The notes under the pieces: generated by a model
What the model saw: only the letters and a program-made list of their open reading frames with translations
Told to the model about the DNA's origin: nothing
Database searches by the model: none
DNA from: an uncultured Methylophilaceae bacterium
Lineage (GTDB): Bacteria; Pseudomonadota; Gammaproteobacteria; Burkholderiales; Methylophilaceae
NCBI GenBank assembly: GCA_903899965.1
Contig: CAIULB010000022.1
Span: forward strand, 1-34,456
Direction: 5' to 3'
Length of the DNA stretch: 34,456 bases
Shown here: in pieces, positions 27,163-34,456 of the stretch
Layout of the letters: every line of letters begins with the position of its first letter
How positions within the stretch are numbered: the first letter of the stretch is position 1
Program-made: the position numbers and the translations under genes

Positions 27163-29493
27163 CTAATAAAGCGAATCTGTATCAGTCGCATCGCTGGCTG
27201 CAGTTGCCGCGCCAGATGCCCCACCTTTTTCTGGCGGTGGATACTCTTGATAGAAGTACTCATAGAAGCCGCTTTCATCCTCGCGCGCTCGATTGCCTGA
27301 TTTAAGGTTGATACGAATCGATGAAACACCTTCTGGCGCAGCAAGGTCTACGTCAGGGATGCCTTTTAGCGCTGAGCTCATGTATTTAATCCAAACAGGC
27401 AAGGCTGCTGATCCGCCTGTTTCGCTGCCCCCTAATGATTGCGGTTTATCGTAGCCCATCCATACGACCGCTACCTTTTTAGGATTAAAGCCCGCAAACC
27501 ATGTGTCGATATGATTGTTCGTTGTGCCCGTTTTACCAGCCAAATCACTACGACCTAATTGACGGGCTTTTGCGGCAGTACCAATACGGGTCACATCTTG
27601 CATCATGGAAGTCATCAAGAAGGCATTGCGTGCATCAATCACGCGGTCGGCATCATTCCCCGCTTCAACGAATTTCGTTTCTTCAATAATTTTGCCTTTG
27701 TTATCTTCAATGCGGGCAATCAAGTAGGGATTAACGCGGTACCCACCATTAGCAAATACCGCATAAGCTTCAGCCATTTGCCAAGGTGTCACTGAGCCAG
27801 CACCTAAGGCCATGGTTAAGTAGGCTGGATGGTCTTTCGCGGCAAAGCCAAAACGGGTGATGTAATCTTGGGCGTATTCAACACCAATCGAATTAAGCAC
27901 GCGGATAGACACCATGTTTTTGGATTTGGTGAGCGCGGTCCTTAAACGCATTGGACCTTCGTATTTGCCATCGAAGTTATGAGGTTCCCAGCTACTGCCA
28001 CTGCCTGTAAAGCTAGCAGGAAAAGAAATCGGCGCGTCATCAATAATGCTGGCTGGGGTAAAGCCTTTTTCTAAAGCTGCTGAGTAAATAAATGGTTTGA
28101 AGCTGGAGCCTGGTTGGCGCCATGCTTGTGTTACATGGTTGAACTTGTTGCGGTTAAAGTCAAAGCCACCCACTAAAGCGCGAACAGCACCATTCTTTGG
28201 ATCTAGTGAAACAAAAGCGGATTCCACTTGTGGCAGCTGGGTAATTTTCCAGCTTTCGCCTTCTTTCATCACACGAACAATAGAGCCGACTTTTATTTTA
28301 AGCTTTTCCCCAACTTTGGTGTCATGTAAAACGCGGCTCACAAGTGCCAAGCCCTCGCCTTCAATTTGGACATCTTCGCCGCTGGTGGTGTGAACGCGGA
28401 CGCCTTTATCCGTGATTTTCGTCACAACAGCTGGTGATAAACCGCCAAAGGTTTCGAGTGCATCTATGGCCTTTTCCATCTTTTGGTTGGCACTTTCGCC
28501 AACGAGCTCACTTGATGCTACATAGCCTTCTGGGCCACGATATCCATGACGTAAGTCATACTCCATGATGCCTTGAGCGATGGCTGTATTAGCTGCCTCT
28601 TGGTCTGCCTTGATGATCGTTGTGTAAACCTTTAAGCCGCTACTGTAGATTTGCTCTTTGTAACGTTCGTACATAGACTGGCGTACAATTTCACCTACAT
28701 AGTCAGCGGCTAAATCACGTGATTGTTTCGATGATTTGAAGTGTAGGGGTTCTTTTAGTGCCGCCTGATAGCTCGCTTCATCTATAAACTTATAGCGCAG
28801 CATATTGTGAAGTACTTCGTGCTGGCGATTGATTGCACGTTTTGGGTTCACAAAAGGGTTGTAATTCGATGGGGCCTTAGGCAAGCCAGCAAGTAAGGCG
28901 GTTTCAGCTAAGGTTAATTTATCGAGTGGCTTGCCATAATAGACTTGTGATGCGGCCGCAAAGCCATATGCACGCTGACCTAGGTATATTTGATTGATAT
29001 ATAGCTCTAGAATTTTATCCTTGCTAAGGCTGTGCTCAATTTTAATGGCCAGCATGGCCTCATTAATCTTTCTTTTAAAACTCCGTTCGCTCGATAAAAA
29101 GAAATTGCGTGCAACCTGCATGGTAATGGTACTTGCGCCTTCTTTTGAGCCTCCAGTGACGTTGTTTAATGCTGCACGCAAGATGCCCTTTGTATCAACG
29201 CCACCATGCTTGTAAAAGCGAATATCTTCAATTGCAATCACCGCTTCCTGCAAGTTTTTTGGCACTTTGGAGATGTCTACAAAAGATCGTCTTTCTTCCC
29301 CATACTCTGCTAACAAATAACCATCTTCCGAATAGACGCGCAATGGCAGTTTGGGCTTGTAGTTTGTTAATGCTTCCAGTGATGGCAGGTCTGGATAGAT
29401 AAGTGCGCTAGCTAAGCCTAAGAGAAGTGCACCAACTAATGTCAGCGTGATAAAGGATAGGGCTAAAAATTTCCACCAAGATTGTAGGAACAT
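27163..29493 (-). CDS. mrcA: Penicillin-binding protein 1A (bifunctional transglycosylase/transpeptidase)
   Basis: Polymerises and cross-links peptidoglycan in the periplasm. One N-terminal membrane anchor (about residues 8-32) is followed by the GT51 domain with Glu89 in AIEDIRFYKHGGVD and GASTITMQVARN. Then come the OB-like insert and the transpeptidase domain: SxxK at 463-466 (PGSSFKPF), SKN at 524-526 and KTG at 654-656 (LAGKTGTTNNHIDTWFAGF). The 776 aa length is normal. The C-terminal tail is low-complexity, Ala/Gly/Asp-rich. The ATG at 29493 lacks a strong Shine-Dalgarno sequence. The gene diverges from aroK; the pilMNOPQ/hofMNOPQ block often found between them is absent. Confidence 0.97.
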   Translation of the reverse strand: MFLQSWWKFLALSFITLTLVGALLLGLASALIYPDLPSLEALTNYKPKLPLRVYSEDGYLLAEYGEERRSFVDISKVPKNLQEAVIAIEDIRFYKHGGVDTKGILRAALNNVTGGSKEGASTITMQVARNFFLSSERSFKRKINEAMLAIKIEHSLSKDKILELYINQIYLGQRAYGFAAASQVYYGKPLDKLTLAETALLAGLPKAPSNYNPFVNPKRAINRQHEVLHNMLRYKFIDEASYQAALKEPLHFKSSKQSRDLAADYVGEIVRQSMYERYKEQIYSSGLKVYTTIIKADQEAANTAIAQGIMEYDLRHGYRGPEGYVASSELVGESANQKMEKAIDALETFGGLSPAVVTKITDKGVRVHTTSGEDVQIEGEGLALVSRVLHDTKVGEKLKIKVGSIVRVMKEGESWKITQLPQVESAFVSLDPKNGAVRALVGGFDFNRNKFNHVTQAWRQPGSSFKPFIYSAALEKGFTPASIIDDAPISFPASFTGSGSSWEPHNFDGKYEGPMRLRTALTKSKNMVSIRVLNSIGVEYAQDYITRFGFAAKDHPAYLTMALGAGSVTPWQMAEAYAVFANGGYRVNPYLIARIEDNKGKIIEETKFVEAGNDADRVIDARNAFLMTSMMQDVTRIGTAAKARQLGRSDLAGKTGTTNNHIDTWFAGFNPKKVAVVWMGYDKPQSLGGSETGGSAALPVWIKYMSSALKGIPDVDLAAPEGVSSIRINLKSGNRAREDESGFYEYFYQEYPPPEKGGASGAATAASDATDTDSLY

Positions 29494-29528
29494 AAGATTG
29501 AATGCACAGATTATTTGTCGAAAAACTT

Positions 29529-29557
29529 ATTATATGTGGCTTGAGTTACAAACTAAA
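29529..29557 (-). promoter_or_regulatory. Candidate mrcA promoter
   Basis: On the minus strand TTTAGT (29557-29552) and a perfect TATAAT (29534-29529) are 17 bp apart. Transcription would begin near 29522, leaving a leader of about 30 bases before the ATG at 29493. Confidence 0.5.
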
Positions 29558-29604
29558 ATTAAATTTTTAATGGGTGTGTGTTGAGTGCTTAACATCAGCA
29601 ATAT

Positions 29605-29633
29605 CTGACAATCCACCCAGATTGCCTTAAAAT
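29605..29633 (+). promoter_or_regulatory. Candidate aroK-aroB-dgt promoter
   Basis: CTGACA (29605-29610) and TAAAAT (29628-29633) are each one base from the sigma-70 consensus and are 17 bp apart. Transcription would start near 29640, upstream of aroK. Confidence 0.6.
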
Positions 29634-29686
29634 ACCTACTATGTAAGTGTTGGGCATTTTTTATTGCCTGAATGGATTTTTTGCAA

Positions 29687-30214
29687 ATGCCTAAAATATT
29701 TTTTGTCGGCCTGATGGGCGCTGGTAAAACCACCGTGGGGCGCTTTTTGGCTAAAAATCTCGGATTGGATTTTTACGACACTGACCAAGAAATTGAAAAG
29801 CGCACAGGGGTGCGTGTGCCCACCATTTTTGAGATGGAGGGCGAGGCGGGGTTTCGTAAGCGCGAAGTTGGCATGATTGATGAGCTTACCCAGGTAGATA
29901 ATATTGTGTTGGCGACTGGCGGTGGTGCTGTGTTGTCAGCGGAAAACTGCGAGCATTTGTCTACCCGTGGCACTGTGATTTATCTGCGAGCCAGCGTGCA
30001 TGATTTATATTTACGCACCCGCTTTGACCGCAATCGCCCACTTTTGCAAAACACCAACCCGCAGGCAAAGTTAGAACAATTATTCGCAGCGCGCGATCCT
30101 TTTTATCGTGAAGTTGCGCACCATATTGTCGACACAGGCAATCAGCCAGTGATTAATATCGTGCAACAAATTGAAGAGCTATTGGGCTATAAAAAATCGG
30201 AACCTGAAATCTAA
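29687..30214 (+). CDS. aroK: Shikimate kinase
   Basis: Phosphorylates shikimate at O3 with ATP. Walker A is [15 protein letters not shown] near the N-terminus. The shikimate-binding Asp is in [15 protein letters not shown], followed by GEAGFRKRE and the glycine-rich [11 protein letters not shown]. The lid arginine region is [14 protein letters not shown] prefer the ATG at 29687 (175 aa) because homologues begin only a few residues before the P-loop; an in-frame ATG at 29672 adds five residues. The stop overlaps the aroB ATG by one base, so aroK and aroB are coupled. Confidence 0.96.
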   Translation: MPKIFFVGLMGAGKTTVGRFLAKNLGLDFYDTDQEIEKRTGVRVPTIFEMEGEAGFRKREVGMIDELTQVDNIVLATGGGAVLSAENCEHLSTRGTVIYLRASVHDLYLRTRFDRNRPLLQNTNPQAKLEQLFAARDPFYREVAHHIVDTGNQPVINIVQQIEELLGYKKSEPEI

Positions 30215-31302
30215 TGTCATCAACTATGCAAACGCTACAAGTATCACTGGGTGACCGCAGTTACCCGATTCATATTGGCCAAAATTTACTTAGTCAGGCC
30301 GATTTAATTTTGCCGCATCTAAAACGTAAACAGGTTGCGATTGTGAGCAACACCACTGTTGCACCTTTATATATGGAGAAATTGGCTGAACCACTTCGTG
30401 CGGCTGGCGTTAAAGTCATTGAGGTTATTTTGCCTGATGGTGAAGCCTATAAAAATGGTGAGACGCTTAACCTTATCTATGATGCGCTTTTGCAAAATCG
30501 TTGTGAGCGCAGCACAACTCTGATTGCTTTGGGTGGAGGTGTAATTGGAGATATGACAGGTTACGCTGCCGCGACTTATTTGCGGGGTGTGCCATTTATC
30601 CAAATTCCGACTACACTTTTATCGCAAGTGGATTCCTCCGTAGGCGGTAAAACAGGCATCAACCACCCACTTGGCAAAAATATGATAGGCGCCTTCTATC
30701 AACCGCAGTTAGTGTTGGCAGATACCGAAACACTTAAAACTTTGCCAGCAAGAGAACTTTCAGCGGGCGTGGCGGAGGTGATTAAGTATGGCCTCATTCG
30801 CGATGTTAAGTTTTTTGATTGGCTAGAAACAAATATGACCAAGCTGATGGCCCTGGATACAGCAGTTACTTCAGAGGCCATTTATCGGTCATGCGAAAAT
30901 AAGGCAGATGTGGTTGCGGCGGATGAACATGAAACAGGCGAGCGCGCAACGCTCAACCTTGGCCACACATTTGGCCATGCGGTTGAAAATGCAATGGGCT
31001 ATGGTGTCTGGTTGCACGGTGAAGCGGTTGCAGCAGGAACCATGATGGCGGCAGACTTATCAAAACGTCTCGGCTGGCTAAGTGATGCCGAAGTAGCGCG
31101 TATCTCAAAAATTTTCAAAGCGGCCAGCTTGCCTATTGATGCCCCAAAATTAGGTGTGGATAAATATATCGATTTAATGGGATTAGATAAAAAGGTGATC
31201 GACGGAAAAATTCGTCTCGTCTTGCAGCAGGGCATTGGTAAGTCCCTGGTCACGAGTGATTATCCGGCCGAAGCGCTTCGTCAAACATTGGCATTGGATT
31301 AA
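30214..31302 (+). CDS. aroB: 3-dehydroquinate synthase
   Basis: Second step of the shikimate pathway, converting DAHP to 3-dehydroquinate with NAD+ and a divalent metal. 362 aa. The NAD-binding region is [21 protein letters not shown], followed by [19 protein letters not shown]. Metal ligands are the Glu in [12 protein letters not shown] and the His residues in [12 protein letters not shown] and LHGEAVAAG. Its ATG overlaps the aroK stop (TAATG), and dgt starts two bases after its stop. Together with trpEGDC this window covers both early and late aromatic biosynthesis. Confidence 0.98.
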   Translation: MSSTMQTLQVSLGDRSYPIHIGQNLLSQADLILPHLKRKQVAIVSNTTVAPLYMEKLAEPLRAAGVKVIEVILPDGEAYKNGETLNLIYDALLQNRCERSTTLIALGGGVIGDMTGYAAATYLRGVPFIQIPTTLLSQVDSSVGGKTGINHPLGKNMIGAFYQPQLVLADTETLKTLPARELSAGVAEVIKYGLIRDVKFFDWLETNMTKLMALDTAVTSEAIYRSCENKADVVAADEHETGERATLNLGHTFGHAVENAMGYGVWLHGEAVAAGTMMAADLSKRLGWLSDAEVARISKIFKAASLPIDAPKLGVDKYIDLMGLDKKVIDGKIRLVLQQGIGKSLVTSDYPAEALRQTLALD

Positions 31303-31304
31303 GT

Positions 31305-32444
31305 ATGACAACACTCGCTATCTACGCTGCCAATCCTGACGAGTCTCGTGGCAGAAAATTTAAAGAGTCAGACCCGCAGGGCCGCAACCAATTTCAGCGT
31401 GACCGAGACCGTATTATTCATTCCAGCGCATTTCGTCGCTTGGAATATAAAACTCAGGTGTTTGTGAATCACGAAGGTGATTTATTCCGAACTCGTTTAA
31501 CGCACAGCATTGAAGTCGCCCAAATCGGCCGTGCCATTGCACGCAATTTAAACTTACATGAAGATCTAGTAGAAGGCATTGCCCTTGCTCACGATTTGGG
31601 CCACACGCCATTCGGCCATGCAGGCCAAGATGCACTTAATGAATGTATGCGTGACTTTGGTGGCTTTGAGCACAATCTACAATCCTTGCGCGTGGTAGAT
31701 TTGCTAGAGCAACGCTATGCCGAGTTTGACGGTTTAAACCTTACTTTTGAGTTGCGTGAAGGCATTCTCAAACATTGTTCACTCAATAACGCAAAGTTGC
31801 TAGGCGATGTGGGTGAGCGTTTTATTAATAAAGAACAACCTTCATTAGAAGCACAGCTCACTAATTTGGCTGATGAGATTGCTTATAACAACCATGATGT
31901 GGATGATGGCTTGCGTTCTGGGTTGATTACGCTAGAGCAGTTAGAGCAAGTGACCTTGTTTGCAGATAACCTTAATAAGGTGCGCACCCAATACCCGGAA
32001 CTCACAGGTCGCAGACTAATCCATGAAACCGTACGACGTATGATTAATGTGCTGGTGGCGGACTTGTGTGAGCAAAGTAGCAGCAATATTTCGAATGCCG
32101 CGCCAAAGACGATTGATGATGTGCGTGGCAATAACATGCTGATTAGCTTTAGTCCTGCCATGCGCGAACAGCAAACTGAACTCAAGCGCTTTTTACGCGC
32201 CAATCTTTATCAACATTACCGCGTGAATCGCATGACCTCAAAGGCACAGCGCATCGTGCGTGAGTTGTTTAGAGTGTTTATGCAAGATGTGAAATTGATG
32301 CCAGATGAGTTTCAGCAAAGAGCCAAACTAGATAGCCCAAGCGAGCAAGCGCGAGCAGTCGCGGACTATATTGCAGGCATGACAGACCGCTACGCAATTA
32401 GAGAGTATCAGCGCCTATTTACCGTATCTGACCGTGAGTTATAG
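31305..32444 (+). CDS. dgt: Deoxyguanosinetriphosphate triphosphohydrolase-like protein
   Basis: HD-domain dNTP triphosphohydrolase that removes tripolyphosphate from dGTP or other dNTPs. The 379 aa places it in the shorter dGTPase-like type 2 group rather than the 505-aa E. coli enzyme. Metal ligands are the His in [12 protein letters not shown], the HD pair in [16 protein letters not shown], and the Asp in [17 protein letters not shown]. The N-terminal [25 protein letters not shown] is a strong family block. It follows aroB by two bases; the aroK-aroB-dgt order is common in betaproteobacteria. It could balance dNTP pools together with the reductase in this window. Confidence 0.93.
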   Translation: MTTLAIYAANPDESRGRKFKESDPQGRNQFQRDRDRIIHSSAFRRLEYKTQVFVNHEGDLFRTRLTHSIEVAQIGRAIARNLNLHEDLVEGIALAHDLGHTPFGHAGQDALNECMRDFGGFEHNLQSLRVVDLLEQRYAEFDGLNLTFELREGILKHCSLNNAKLLGDVGERFINKEQPSLEAQLTNLADEIAYNNHDVDDGLRSGLITLEQLEQVTLFADNLNKVRTQYPELTGRRLIHETVRRMINVLVADLCEQSSSNISNAAPKTIDDVRGNNMLISFSPAMREQQTELKRFLRANLYQHYRVNRMTSKAQRIVRELFRVFMQDVKLMPDEFQQRAKLDSPSEQARAVADYIAGMTDRYAIREYQRLFTVSDREL

Positions 32445-32490
32445 CGCGAGATATCAAGCGCTAAAAGCTGATCTATCTGAATTCCCACCC

Positions 32491-32543
32491 ATTTTGTTGC
32501 AAAAAAACAACAAAATTTCGTTTGTTGTCAAAAAACATACAAC
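32491..32543. repeat. Two tandem imperfect inverted repeats upstream of the porin promoter
   Basis: ATTTTGTTG (32491-32499) and CAACAAAAT (32508-32516) form perfect nine-base arms around an eight-base A-rich spacer. A second, weaker unit follows: GTTGT (32524-32528), ten-base A-rich spacer, ACAAC (32539-32543). The units also align as direct repeats (TTTTGTTGCAAAAAAACA and GTTTGTTGTCAAAAAACA) with a period of 28 bp. They end six bases before the -35 element, where operator sites for a porin regulator would be expected. The first repeat could instead act as a weak dgt terminator. Confidence 0.55.
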
Positions 32544-32548
32544 TTTAC

Positions 32549-32578
32549 TTGCTAACCTTGCTTTTGCTTTGGCATACT
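32549..32578 (+). promoter_or_regulatory. Candidate porin promoter
   Basis: TTGCTA (32549-32554) and CATACT (32573-32578) with an 18-bp spacer. It would give a leader of about 55 bases holding a direct repeat CCTTCATGGGG / CCTTCATGAGG (32586-32596 and 32605-32615). Confidence 0.45.
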
Positions 32579-32639
32579 CTCAACACCTTCATGGGGTAAA
32601 TATGCCTTCATGAGGAAACAAAAATTTTAGGAGAAATAT

Positions 32640-33863
32640 ATGAACAAGAAATTAGGTTTAGCAGTTGCTGGTGCTTTAGTAGCATTCTCATCTGCAGCTA
32701 ACGCTGGTATCACAATCCCAGCTGGTGATTGGACTGTAGACATCGGTGGTAACGTTAACGCTTACTACTCACACACTAACTACTCTGGCACTGCTGCTGC
32801 AAGCCGTGAGTCAACAAACCAAATCTCAACTGGTCTATTGCCAGCTGCTTTTGGTATTGGCGCTAAAACACGTCAAAATGATTTGGACATTGCGTTCCAA
32901 TTCTCATTCTTCACTGGTACATCATCAGGTTCTGGCACATCAGCTGGTAACAACACATTGAACATTCGTCAAGCTTTCTTGACATTTGGTGATGCTTCAT
33001 GGGGTACTATCAAAGCTGGTCGTGATTTAGGTATCTACGGTTCAGACGCTATCTTGTCAGACATGACATTGTTGGGCGTTGGTAACGGTGCTGGTGTAAC
33101 TAATGGTGGTTCTTCAACATTAGGTCGTATCGGTTCTGGTTACATGTACGCTGACTGGATTGGTCAAATCGCTTACGCTTCACCAAACTGGAATGGTTTC
33201 AGCTTCGCTGCTGCTATTACAGAACCATGGGCAAATGGTGTTGACACATCAAACAGCAACATTGGTTACCAAGGTAAAGTTACTTATGACTTCGCTGCTA
33301 ATGACGTGACTGGTCGCGTTTGGTTGGGTGGTATTAGTCAAAAACATGACGCTGGTACAGATGGTACAGGTGCATATTCTCTAAATACAACAACAGGTGT
33401 TGTTTCACAAGCTGCTACAACTCCAGTTGCTTCTTACACATCAAGCGGTTTCGATGTTGGTGCTAAAGTTGCTTACCAAGGTGCTCAATTGGTTGGTTAC
33501 TACTACAATGGTGATGGCCTTTCAGGTTCACATAGCTTGTTGAGTGGTGGTATTGACGGTGCGTTGTACTTAGGATCATCAACAAAAACTAAAGACAGCG
33601 GTGGTTATGTTCAAGCTACATACGTTATTCCTGGCGTAGGTACTAAGTTGGGCGCTTCATGGGGTGAGAGCTTCTCTCAAACTCCGGGTTCAGCACCAGA
33701 ATACAAGAACGAATCTTGGATTGTTGGCGCTTACCACCCACTTACAAAGAGCTTAAACCTAGTTCTTGAATACACTGATCAAAAAATTGACAATGTTGCA
33801 GACAAAAGTGCCAACAATCTTGAGTCAAAAACTGTATCAGCTGGTGCAATCTTATTCTTCTAG
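32640..33863 (+). CDS. Outer-membrane porin (Gram-negative porin family)
   Basis: Beta-barrel pore of 407 aa. The signal peptide is MNKKLGLAVAGALVAFSSAANA with cleavage before Gly. The mature chain has alternating strand-like segments (DIAFQFSFFTG, WGTIKAGRDLGIYGSD, GGYVQATYVIPGVGTKLGASWG, SLNLVLEYTDQK) and ends in Phe-Phe, the C-terminal signal for the BAM complex. Loops are rich in Ser, Thr, Gly and Asn. Codon use is narrow (GGT, GCT, GTT, TCA, ACA), unlike neighbouring genes, which suggests very high expression. AGGAG lies six to seven bases ahead of the ATG. Solute specificity cannot be read. A strong terminator follows. Confidence 0.92.
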   Translation: MNKKLGLAVAGALVAFSSAANAGITIPAGDWTVDIGGNVNAYYSHTNYSGTAAASRESTNQISTGLLPAAFGIGAKTRQNDLDIAFQFSFFTGTSSGSGTSAGNNTLNIRQAFLTFGDASWGTIKAGRDLGIYGSDAILSDMTLLGVGNGAGVTNGGSSTLGRIGSGYMYADWIGQIAYASPNWNGFSFAAAITEPWANGVDTSNSNIGYQGKVTYDFAANDVTGRVWLGGISQKHDAGTDGTGAYSLNTTTGVVSQAATTPVASYTSSGFDVGAKVAYQGAQLVGYYYNGDGLSGSHSLLSGGIDGALYLGSSTKTKDSGGYVQATYVIPGVGTKLGASWGESFSQTPGSAPEYKNESWIVGAYHPLTKSLNLVLEYTDQKIDNVADKSANNLESKTVSAGAILFF

Positions 33864-33891
33864 GATTTATTTCTTAGTCTGATATAAGTTA

Positions 33892-33917
33892 AACGGCACC
33901 CTCGGGTGCCGTTTTTT
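33892..33917 (+). terminator. Rho-independent terminator of the porin gene
   Basis: AACGGCACC-CTCG-GGTGCCGTT, a nine-base-pair stem with a tetraloop and a run of six T, starting 28 bp after the porin stop. Confidence 0.95.
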
Positions 33918-33942
33918 ATTGTTCAATTCTCAAAGGTTTAAT

Positions 33943-34203
33943 ATGAAATTATTTTTTGTATTGGTCGCATTAGCATTAACCGCTTGTTCAAGTTTATCTA
34001 ATCCTCAGGGTGCCGCACAATCAGTGCGTATAATAGACACTAAAAGCCAAACTTATAAAACTACATGTAATGGAGCTGTTGAGGATTGGAGCAATTGTTT
34101 TGGTCGAGCAAATAAAAGCTGTGCCAATGGTTACAATGTACTTGAACGATTAGAAAGTCCTGTTGGTGGCAAGAGAGAACTTACATTTCAATGTAAGAAA
34201 TAA
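33943..34203 (+). CDS. Small cysteine-containing lipoprotein, function unknown
   Basis: An 86-residue predicted lipoprotein. The signal peptide is MKLFFVLVALALTAC with the lipobox LTAC and lipidated Cys15; the next residues SSLSN do not retain it in the inner membrane by the Asp+2 rule, so outer-membrane sorting is expected. The mature part has four more cysteines (42, 52, 60, 84), which could make two disulfides. A Cys-x9-Cys unit with Trp three residues before the second Cys (CNGAVEDWSNC) is repeated in the next gene. AAGG six bases before the ATG fixes this start; a TTG at 33919 is only an upstream in-frame codon. It follows the porin terminator. Confidence 0.8.
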   Translation: MKLFFVLVALALTACSSLSNPQGAAQSVRIIDTKSQTYKTTCNGAVEDWSNCFGRANKSCANGYNVLERLESPVGGKRELTFQCKK

Positions 34204-34215
34204 TGGATATTAACA

Positions 34216-34377
34216 ATGCATAGCAAATTAATTGGCTTGACGCTTTTAGCTTTATTGACATCATGTACAACCATGCCGCAGAAATATCAGCATAATTTAG
34301 GAGTAGTTTCGTGTAGCGGTTTTAAAGGATGGCAAGATTGTACGGCCTATGCAGAGGGTGTCCCGTATTTTGTGTAA
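34216..34377 (+). pseudogene. Second small lipoprotein, truncated by IS insertion
   Basis: The ATG at 34216 opens MHSKLIGLTLLALLTSC, a lipoprotein signal with lipobox LTSC and lipidated Cys17. The mature part carries CSGFKGWQDC, a Cys-x8-Cys unit with Trp three residues before the second Cys, closely like the preceding gene, so the two are tandem paralogues 12 bp apart. After 46 residues the IS256-family terminal repeat begins at 34356, and the frame runs seven more codons into the IS (GVPYFV-like tail) to a TAA. The expected C-terminal half with its remaining cysteines is missing. The rest of the gene should lie beyond the other end of the IS. Confidence 0.8.
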
Positions 34378-34456
34378 ACGTCGGTTAATTACTGCTGAGG
34401 CATCCTCTCCTCAAACTGAATAGTAAACCTATTAAGCGCAGGTTTCCAATCACGCA
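34356..34456 (-). mobile_element. IS256-family insertion sequence, 3' part (right copy, inverted)
   Basis: From GGGTGTCCC (34356-34364) to the right edge the sequence is the reverse complement of 753-853 with one mismatch seen. It is a second copy of the same element in the opposite orientation, with the transposase 3' ends of both copies facing inward. Only about 100 bp lie in the window. Confidence 0.9.
34389..34456 (-). CDS. IS256-family transposase, C-terminal fragment (window edge)
   Basis: The last 22 codons and stop of a transposase identical in protein to the left copy over this stretch (RDWKPALNRFTIQFEERMPQQ). It is cut by the window edge, not known to be truncated in the genome. 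Confidence 0.85.
   Translation of the reverse strand, partial: RDWKPALNRFTIQFEERMPQQ

Noticed and set aside
32443-32462. AGCGC...AGCGCT repeat after dgt as a terminator
   Set aside because: The stem is only five base pairs with a ten-base loop and no T-run follows.
32591-32632. Tiny upstream ORFs in the porin leader (ATG-GGG-TAA, ATG-CCT-TCA-TGA and a six-codon ORF ending before the SD)
   Set aside because: All are too short and lack SD sequences; ATG-containing direct repeats explain them by chance.

Overview
The window is a stretch of chromosome from a Gram-negative, Gammaproteobacteria/Betaproteobacteria-type organism, most likely a betaproteobacterial methylotroph of the Methylophilaceae. 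Three things point that way. There is a 23-residue PqqA precursor peptide (PQQ is the methanol dehydrogenase cofactor). The gene neighbourhoods are betaproteobacterial (pcm-tolC-waaA, rpe-trpEGDC, mrcA/aroKB). The base composition is moderate and AT-leaning. The genus is inference.

Layout. Positions 1-853 are the 3' end of an IS256-family element. 877-4202 is a leftward cluster: an RsuA/RluF-type pseudouridine synthase, uppP, mutY and a small unknown gene. thiC (4330-6213) follows behind a TPP riboswitch. 6441-10341 holds pcm, a tolC gene broken by one amber codon, an isochorismatase-family hydrolase and convergent waaA. 10515-13613 is the split B12-dependent ribonucleotide reductase nrdJa-nrdJb with a promoter carrying NrdR-type boxes. 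13773-16970 is an accessory-looking patch: a solitary pqqA, a cupin, a small zinc-ribbon protein, and a 2OG-Fe dioxygenase next to an MFS exporter. 16971-20593 holds an LplT-like transporter and hemA-prfA.

20723-26531 holds rpe, a trp leader peptide (W-R-W-W) with alternative RNA pairings, trpEGDC and hemB. mrcA and a small downstream gene run leftward. aroK-aroB-dgt run rightward. A strongly expressed-looking porin follows, then a tandem pair of small lipoproteins. The second lipoprotein is cut by another copy of the same IS256-family element in opposite orientation, which runs off the right edge.

Most of the window is housekeeping: aromatic amino acid, tetrapyrrole and thiamine synthesis, dNTP supply, and envelope building. 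The points of most interest are the regulatory RNAs (the thiC riboswitch with SD-masking arms and a trpE leader that combines a leader peptide with possible SD masking), the orphan pqqA, the tolC nonsense codon, the dioxygenase/exporter pair, and the inverted IS copies that bound the segment.
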